DNA of 64,000 nucleotides, from NCBI GenBank assembly GCA_028583415.1, contig CM053267.1, positions 44,008,834 to 44,072,833 of the forward strand, given 5' to 3'. Below the pieces are notes generated by a model. The model saw only the letters and a list, made by a program, of their open reading frames with translations, did no database searches and was not told where the DNA came from. Below, in pieces: positions 59,142 to 64,000 of this stretch. The stretch comes from Protea cynaroides. Lineage: Eukaryota; Streptophyta; Magnoliopsida; Proteales; Proteaceae. The position numbers were made by a program, and so were the translations under genes. The stretch's first letter is position 1; the number at the start of each line of letters is the position of its first letter.

Positions 59142-60385
59142 TCATGGGGTAGGGGGCCTGGGAGGAATAGGGTCTGCTATGTCATAGTCTCGCTCGTAAG
59201 CAACCCTGAGCCAATGCACCTGATCCTGTGTGACTCTAAGACTGCGAGCCAACTGCGCCAAGTCGCGGCTCATCTCACGCTGAGTGTCCCTGATCTCCGT
59301 AATCATACCCATCATGATGTCGGAGGGAGGCTGAGATGGTCCAACGGTAGAGGTAAATGGTGGTGCTGCTGGTGTAGGCTGTGGAGCTGGCACTGGTACA
59401 CCCTCGGCCCTATCCTCGTCATCATCCCGCTCGAGCTCGGCTGCATAGGCCGCATTGGCTGCTGCTACTGCTGCCGCCGCGGCTGCTACCCTCCCAAGTG
59501 GGCGAGGGCGAGCCTCCAACTCATCATCGCTAACTGGCAGATCAACCATCTGCATCCTCTGAATGGCGTCCCAGTCGATGTCAGACGTCATAGTATCTCA
59601 ACGGTCACCTCGCCTCTCATGCTCACGCCCAGACAACGTAGCAGGGAGGTAATGAGACTACCGTATGGAAGGTTACTGGCCTGATCGGCCAGGGTCGCCT
59701 GATGCATGGTCCTAATGATAAGATATGGGAGAGAGACCCGCTCCCTAGTGCAAACGCAATAAGTAATGTACTGAGTGAGCTGGGATAACTCACTATAGTG
59801 GCCACTCTGGGGAATGATGTTGTGTTGAATGATGCGACTGTAGACCCGAGGTATAGGTCTTAGGCTAGCCGCCTTCATAGGAGCTCCAGGGTTCAGTATC
59901 TGATGGGCTATCTCCCGGCGCAGGTCCTCAGTCAGATAGCCCTTCGCTTTGGGAGGGCAATACACTAGATCTCCATCATTTGGAACCCCTAGAAGGTCGG
60001 CCAGCTGGTGGGTGTTAAAGGAAATGGGAACACCCCGGACATAGCTAGAGATGCGTAAATCCCTACCTTGGTTGGGATCGTTCACATCTCCGTGTAGCTC
60101 CAGGTTAGCAAAGAAATGCTTAACCAGATTAGGACGGGTGGTGTCGGTGTAAGAAATGACGGGCAACCAACCAAGCCTGTCGAATGCCGCTCATACGTCA
60201 AACCGGTCCAATTGCTCCAAGTTAACCCGACGCCCGGATTCAATGCTTTTGTTATCGAACCACGGGAACCGAGCTTGTGCCTCTATGGAACGAAACCAGT
60301 GCTCGTCAAGCTGAGGAACTGGTGGTTGGGGAGCACGTAAGGTTGAGCCGCAAGGACGTTTCCCAAGGGTGCATCGTGGAGCCAT
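59142..60385 (-). pseudogene. Antisense gene: plant 'putative transposon protein' (Transposase_32-like), lightly broken
   Basis: Minus-strand segment a (60385-60191) opens MAPRCTLGKRP and has WFDNKSIESGR. A single in-frame TGA (60193-60191) separates it from segment b (60190-59588), with VRGVPISFNTHQLADLLGVP, RVYSRIIQHNIIPQSGHYSE and REIAHQILNPGAP. Segment c (59591-59142) overlaps b's stop as ATGA in another frame; it is Ala-rich and acidic with a coiled-coil-like stretch (TEIRDTQREMSRDLAQLARS). From memory b matches the PF20167 domain found in antisense ORFs of plant gypsy elements; its function is unknown. A TTTTGCAG acceptor precedes the start and GTAAGT at 60511-60506 could be its donor, so the antisense transcript may be spliced. 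Confidence 0.75.
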
Positions 60386-60984
60386 ATTAATCTGCAAAAC
60401 AAAAGAAAACAAGATAAAAATGTTAGAAATTATCAAAATTTTGGCAGCATAACGACAGTAAATTGGGAAAAAGCCTCGAACTCACCCAAAAACATGGGGA
60501 GGAGGACTTACGTAACCCCCATACTCTTCAACAAACCAATCACAGACAATTACAATAAGAAATTTCAAGAAATGAAGAAAAATCAAGAAATTTCAAAAAT
60601 TTTGGAAAACCTAGGTCAAAAAGGTGAAAAATTCGATTTTTATCAAAATCATTCGGTGAAACCCCAAATTGGTTGAGGGCTTTTGCTCTTTGGGGTCCCT
60701 AAACCCTTTCCAAGCCGAAGGAAAAGAGTTCCTACGGTTGAAACATCTCGAACAATGAAAAACCTAAATTTCTACATTTAGACGATATGGGAAATTTGTA
60801 AAAACATGAGAGAGAGGGAAGAGACCTACCTGGAGACGATGTGCTAGGTCTTGAATGGAAGGAATCGGCTTCAAATAGCACCGGTCAGACTGTAGTAACT
60901 CGAAACCCAGAGGAACCGGCGAGAAAGAAGAATGAAAGAGTGAGAAATTTCTCACTTTTTCATGATTTTAAAGCCAATTTGGGC

Positions 60985-61135
60985 ATACCGGTTGACGGTT
61001 TTGCCTATACCGGTCGACCGGTATCTCCCCAGTGGTGCAACCGCTATGTCTCGGTCAGAATTTTAATTTTGACCGGTCGACTATACCGGTCGCAACCCTG
61101 TATACAGAGGTGCGACCAGTATGTTGCGACCGGTA
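60985..61135. repeat. Cluster of ACCGGTCGA / ACCGGTCGC motifs between antisense gene and gag
   Basis: At least five copies of (T/G)ACCGGTYGM or the complement, including ACCGGTCGACCGGT. It resembles the clusters in this element's own LTR at 57225-57375. It lies in the leader between the divergent antisense gene and gag, where it could affect both. Confidence 0.7.
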
Positions 61136-61302
61136 TGCACCAGAAAAGTTAGAAAATTTTTCTAAATTTTTTTTTTAAAATTGTATAAATTGAAATTTTA
61201 CTTCTCGACTATTTCCCCTTGTATTATTCAAGGCTAACACTACTATTATTGTGGTTCTCACGTGTTATGTCTTCTTCTCAGATCCAAACAGAATAGTCTG
61301 AG

Positions 61303-62520
61303 ATGGTGGGAGGAAACGGTCGTAGGGGTCGGAAGCGTCATCAGGCCAGGATGAGCCTAGAGGAAGAACAGGTCGAGCAAGACCATGTTAGAGAGCCAAG
61401 TCCAAAAGTGGAGGAGGAACAGGTTCCAGAAGTACCAACAAATTTACCTGGACCACCTCACAGGGATTCAGAGACCATTGTTACAAACCTGGTCTATCAG
61501 ATGCAAGCTCAACAGAAGGAGTTCCTGAGCGAGGTACTGAAGATGCTCAGGCCAACAGGTTCTGTTCCCACGGGAGGTACGCCTGAGTCTGGAGAGAAAA
61601 ATACTTCACAGCCGATGCAGGGTAGTCCAAGGCCGATGGGCCAAACACAGAACGTACCACCACCGCATCAGTTTCCGTCGCCTTCTGCTTACCCGGGAGC
61701 TTATCCGTATCCACCACCATGGTACGGAGCAGACACGCAGGGACAGCATGATCTGAGTAGGGCGGTGGATAGATTCTTGAAGTTGAAGCCTTCATCTTTC
61801 ACCGGTAGGACAGGAAAACCATTGTGGCCAGCACAGTGGGTCGCAGAGATGGAGAAGAACTTCAGATTGATGACTTGTACGGAGGAGGAAAAGGTTCTGT
61901 TTGCCACACATATGCTGAAAGAAGATGCAAATGCTTGGTGGAATTCTACCCGGGCATACTTGGAGACGAAATATACATTGGTAGATTGGGGAGTGTTCAA
62001 AGCTGCATTCTTCGATAAATATTTTTCGAAGAGCTTTACAGATCAAATGGAGAAGGAGTTCCTCAATCTACAGCAATCTCAGTCGACCGTGGATGCTTAT
62101 CAGCAGAGGTACAAAGAGCTATTCTTCTTCGCACCGGCAAGTATGCAAGAGGAAGAGACCATGACACGTAGGTTCACCATGGGACTACGTGGGAGCATCA
62201 GAGAGCACCTATTGGGTTTGGACAAGAAGATCTACAATGAGGCTGTGCAGGTTGCGAGGGTGATAGAATCCAGTCAGAGGGACAGCTTCTTTGCTCAGAA
62301 CAGGGGAGTAAAGAGACCTGCTAATGAGAGTTCGGGTGGCGGTAGCAATAGACCCTTCCACCCATACAGGGCTCAGACCGCTACAGTGCCTGCAAGGCAC
62401 AATGCGGCACCACCTGTGCCACCGAATGCTGGATTCAACCCAAATATCAAGTGTTTCAACTGCCAGCAAGTGGGTCATATTGCAAGGACCTGCACTCTAC
62501 CTAAGAAGCCACCACCCTAG
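61303..62520 (+). CDS. Gypsy gag polyprotein, intact
   Basis: 405 codons from ATG 61303 to TAG 62518. A charged N-terminus (MVGGNGRRGRKRHQ) leads to a Pro-rich linker, then the retrotransposon gag domain (~165-320: WPAQWVAEMEKNF, LKEDANAWWNSTRAYLE, FFDKYFSKSF, EFLNLQQSQSTVDAYQQRY), then an Arg-rich stretch. One CCHC knuckle at residues 384-397 (CFNCQQVGHIARTC) binds nucleic acid. Gag builds the cytoplasmic particle. It is the only complete frame of the element. The frame continues past the TAG as QGRVYAVTTEEA, normally the gag-protease linker, so the stop interrupts what relatives translate as one polyprotein; UAG CAA readthrough is possible but unproven. Confidence 0.93.
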   Translation: MVGGNGRRGRKRHQARMSLEEEQVEQDHVREPSPKVEEEQVPEVPTNLPGPPHRDSETIVTNLVYQMQAQQKEFLSEVLKMLRPTGSVPTGGTPESGEKNTSQPMQGSPRPMGQTQNVPPPHQFPSPSAYPGAYPYPPPWYGADTQGQHDLSRAVDRFLKLKPSSFTGRTGKPLWPAQWVAEMEKNFRLMTCTEEEKVLFATHMLKEDANAWWNSTRAYLETKYTLVDWGVFKAAFFDKYFSKSFTDQMEKEFLNLQQSQSTVDAYQQRYKELFFFAPASMQEEETMTRRFTMGLRGSIREHLLGLDKKIYNEAVQVARVIESSQRDSFFAQNRGVKRPANESSGGGSNRPFHPYRAQTATVPARHNAAPPVPPNAGFNPNIKCFNCQQVGHIARTCTLPKKPPP

Positions 62521-62581
62521 CAAGGAAGAGTTTATGCGGTCACCACTGAAGAAGCAGCTGCATCACCTGATGTGGTTACTG

Positions 62582-62665
62582 GTACGACTCTATCCCTTAT
62601 TATTTGGCTTACTATTTTCATTGTGTGTATGCGCATATAGAACTAAGGGATAACAAAATTTCTAG
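62582..62665 (+). other. Intron-like 84-nt insertion between gag and protease
   Basis: Starts GTACGA and ends TTTCTAG, AT-rich, with an in-frame TAG when unspliced. Removing it joins VVT|G|IVNVAGIPARVLFDSG, the expected protease lead-in of gypsy elements, with the Gly codon restored across the junction. Confidence 0.6.
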
Positions 62666-63165
62666 GAATTGTAAATGTAGCTGGTATACCTGCCAGAGTA
62701 CTATTTGACTCTGGGGCCACGCACTCCTTTGTTTCGATTTCTTTTGGGAAGCGAATGGAGTTACCAATCAAGCACTTGAACCCAAGCTTGATAGTTCGCT
62801 CTCCACTAGGAGTCGAAGTGGCTTTTATCGAATATTATGGACCATGTACTGTATGTATTGAGGGCCGAGACTTAGAAGCTAGCCTGGTACTACTCGAGAT
62901 GGCAGACTTTGATGTCATCTTGGAAATGGATTGGCTAGGCCATCATTCAGCCATCCTATTATGTGGTGAAAGGAAGCTTGTGCTTACTGACAAAAAGGGA
63001 AGGGAATATAGCTTCATGGGGATCAGGCTATCTAGGAAGCGGAAGCTGATTCTCTCTGCCCTAAAAGCCAAGCGATGCTTAGAGAAAGGGGGAGTGGGGA
63101 ATCTAGTATCTGTAGTCGACATCACGGCAGAGTCACTCAAGATGGAAGATATAGATGTGGTTTGA
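62666..63165 (+). pseudogene. Gypsy aspartic protease and linker to RT
   Basis: Active-site motif LFDSGATHSF (Asp codon 62707-62709), followed by FDVILEMDWLGHH, typical of the retroviral-type pepsin-like fold that cleaves gag-pol. No start codon precedes it; translation would depend on gag readthrough and removal of the intron-like segment. It ends at a TGA (63163-63165) just before EFPDVFPEELPGLP. A CGA-to-TGA change (methylated-CpG decay) would explain the stop. Confidence 0.85.
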
Positions 63166-63330
63166 GAGTTCCCAGATGTATTTCCAGAGGAGCTTCCAGG
63201 TCTACCATCGGACAGGGCTACAGAGTTTGTAATAGACCTTATGCCAGGTTCGGCGCCGGTGTCCAAAGCACCATACAGGATGGCTCCTACCGAGTTAAAG
63301 GAGTTGAAGACCCAGTTGAACAAGGCTTAA
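63166..63330 (+). pseudogene. Reverse transcriptase N-terminal stub
   Basis: EFPDVFPEELPGLPSDRA and VSKAPYRMAPTELKELKTQL are the start of a gypsy RT. It stops at a TAA within 55 codons, where the sequence jumps to the region before integrase. The catalytic YxDD region and the whole RNase H domain are absent. Confidence 0.9.
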
Positions 63331-64000
63331 TTCATAAGTTCACCATGATGTTCGCAGCTTTGAAGATCTCACCGGGTCTAGTTGATGAAGTCAAGGTAGC
63401 AATCCTACAGGATCCCCATCTCAAGACAGTGCAAGAAGACTTAGAGAAGGGTACGAGCAATCCTGATTTTACCTTGGATTCAGACAAGGTACTCAGGTAT
63501 CGTGGACGATTATGTATACCTGAGAGTGAAGACTGCGATATCAGAGATCGAGTTATGACTGAAGCTCATTACACTCCATATTTGGTACATCCAGGAAGTA
63601 TCAAAATGTACCATGACTTAAGGAGACTATATTGGTGGAGGGGTATGAAAGCAGATATAGCTCGTTTCGTGTTCCAATGTCTGAATTGTCAACAAGTTAA
63701 AGCAGAAAGGCAGAGACCCGCAGGTTTACTACAGCCATTACCGGAACCTGCTTGGAAGTGGGATTGTATTACTATGGATTTCGTCACTGGCCTACCTTTG
63801 ACACCAAGGTCAGTGGATGCAGTTTGGGTTATAGTAGATCGTTTCACCAAGACAGCTCGATTTATTGCGGTCAGACCTTAGTATACCATGGAGAAACTGG
63901 CCAAGTTATATGTTGATAATATAGTCAGACTTCATGGCATTCCAGAGAGTATAGTATCTGACAGAGATCCCCGTTTTACATCAAAGTTCTGGGAAGGATT
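63331..64000 (+). pseudogene. Gypsy integrase, 5' part, interrupted, runs off the window
   Basis: After the deletion junction the frame shifts by one and reads a pre-integrase linker (LRYRGRLCIPES), the HHCC finger (His in EAHYTPYLVHPG, Cys in CLNCQQVK), then the core with the first Asp (ITMDFVTGLP) and VDRFTKTARF. A TAG at 63879-63881 interrupts the core. After it the frame continues (KLAKLYVDNIVRLHGIPES, SDRDPRFTSKFW), keeping the second catalytic Asp. The third catalytic residue and any chromodomain lie beyond the end. Confidence 0.9.

Larger units (their letters stand above)
56486..64000 (+). mobile_element. Ty3/gypsy element (Tekay/Del-like), 5' part, RT-deleted, with antisense gene
   Basis: 5' LTR 56486-58810, tRNA-Met-type primer site, antisense gene (59142-60385), gag (61303-62520), intron-like segment, protease, RT stub and integrase; it runs off the window end. 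The 5-bp flank GTTAT (56481-56485) is the expected left target duplication. Long LTRs, tRNA-Met primer and gag-pol sequence suggest the Tekay/Del chromovirus group from memory; the chromodomain region lies outside. With RT/RNase H deleted, it could move only with enzymes supplied by a relative. Confidence 0.88.

Noticed and set aside
62518..62526. UAG CAA after gag as a proven readthrough site
   Set aside because: The context is only partly like known leaky stops (the next codon is GGA) and other stops in the element are clearly decay, so it is mentioned only as a possibility.

Overview
This window is nuclear DNA of a flowering plant. The evidence is multi-exon genes with GT-AG (some GC-AG) introns, two plant-specific gene families, Ty1/copia and Ty3/gypsy LTR retrotransposons, Mutator- and Harbinger-type MITEs, LINE relics and AT-rich intergenic DNA. 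I cannot name the species. Three host protein-coding genes look intact: one BTB/POZ-MATH-like gene and two tandem subtilases. A third subtilase copy is a pseudogene.

1-11.3 kb: intergenic DNA with small transposons. These include a TAA-flanked MITE swollen by a ~590-bp GGT array, other MITEs, a zinc-knuckle (LINE-type) relic and two Mutator-like MITEs with 9-bp target duplications. 11.6-14.0 kb: a four-exon gene for a 328-aa BTB protein of the Arabidopsis At1g21780 type. 14.9-15.25 kb: a LINE RNase H relic with its 3' tail.

16.4-37.9 kb: a tandem array of three subtilase genes (SBT5 type), each with the same seven-exon plan. Copies 1 (770 aa) and 2 (768 aa) have complete catalytic residues. 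Copy 3 has a frameshift, a solo LTR in exon 5, a truncated copia element in exon 6 and no 3' end. Copies 2 and 3 use GC splice donors where copy 1 uses GT. A 1.24-kb Mutator-like element lies downstream of copy 2, and the homologous site in copy 1 is empty.

37.9-64 kb: deeply nested retrotransposons. One gypsy LTR family (starts TGTAAGA[TC]CC, ends GGGGTGTGACA) occurs at least six times: truncated at 37.9 kb, inverted at 39.3 kb, interrupted at 40.2 kb, as two 2.3-kb solo LTRs with target duplications, and as the 5' LTR of an element starting at 56,486. A ~230-bp piece of the BTB gene lies between two inverted LTR copies at 39.1 kb. A very long LTR (43,731-52,987; ~4.65 kb without its two nested solo LTRs), built largely of tandem repeats and followed by a PBS-like site, looks Ogre/Tat-like.

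The element from 56,486 is the most unusual unit. It has a tRNA-Met PBS, an antisense gene of the plant 'putative transposon protein' type between PBS and gag, an intact gag, an 84-nt intron-like segment between gag and protease, and a deletion removing nearly all of reverse transcriptase and RNase H. The LTR family also carries a conserved 45-codon Cys-rich reading frame and clusters of a short motif whose prefix differs between LTR types but is shared within each.

All coordinates and comparisons were read by eye. Family assignments rest on remembered motifs, not searches.
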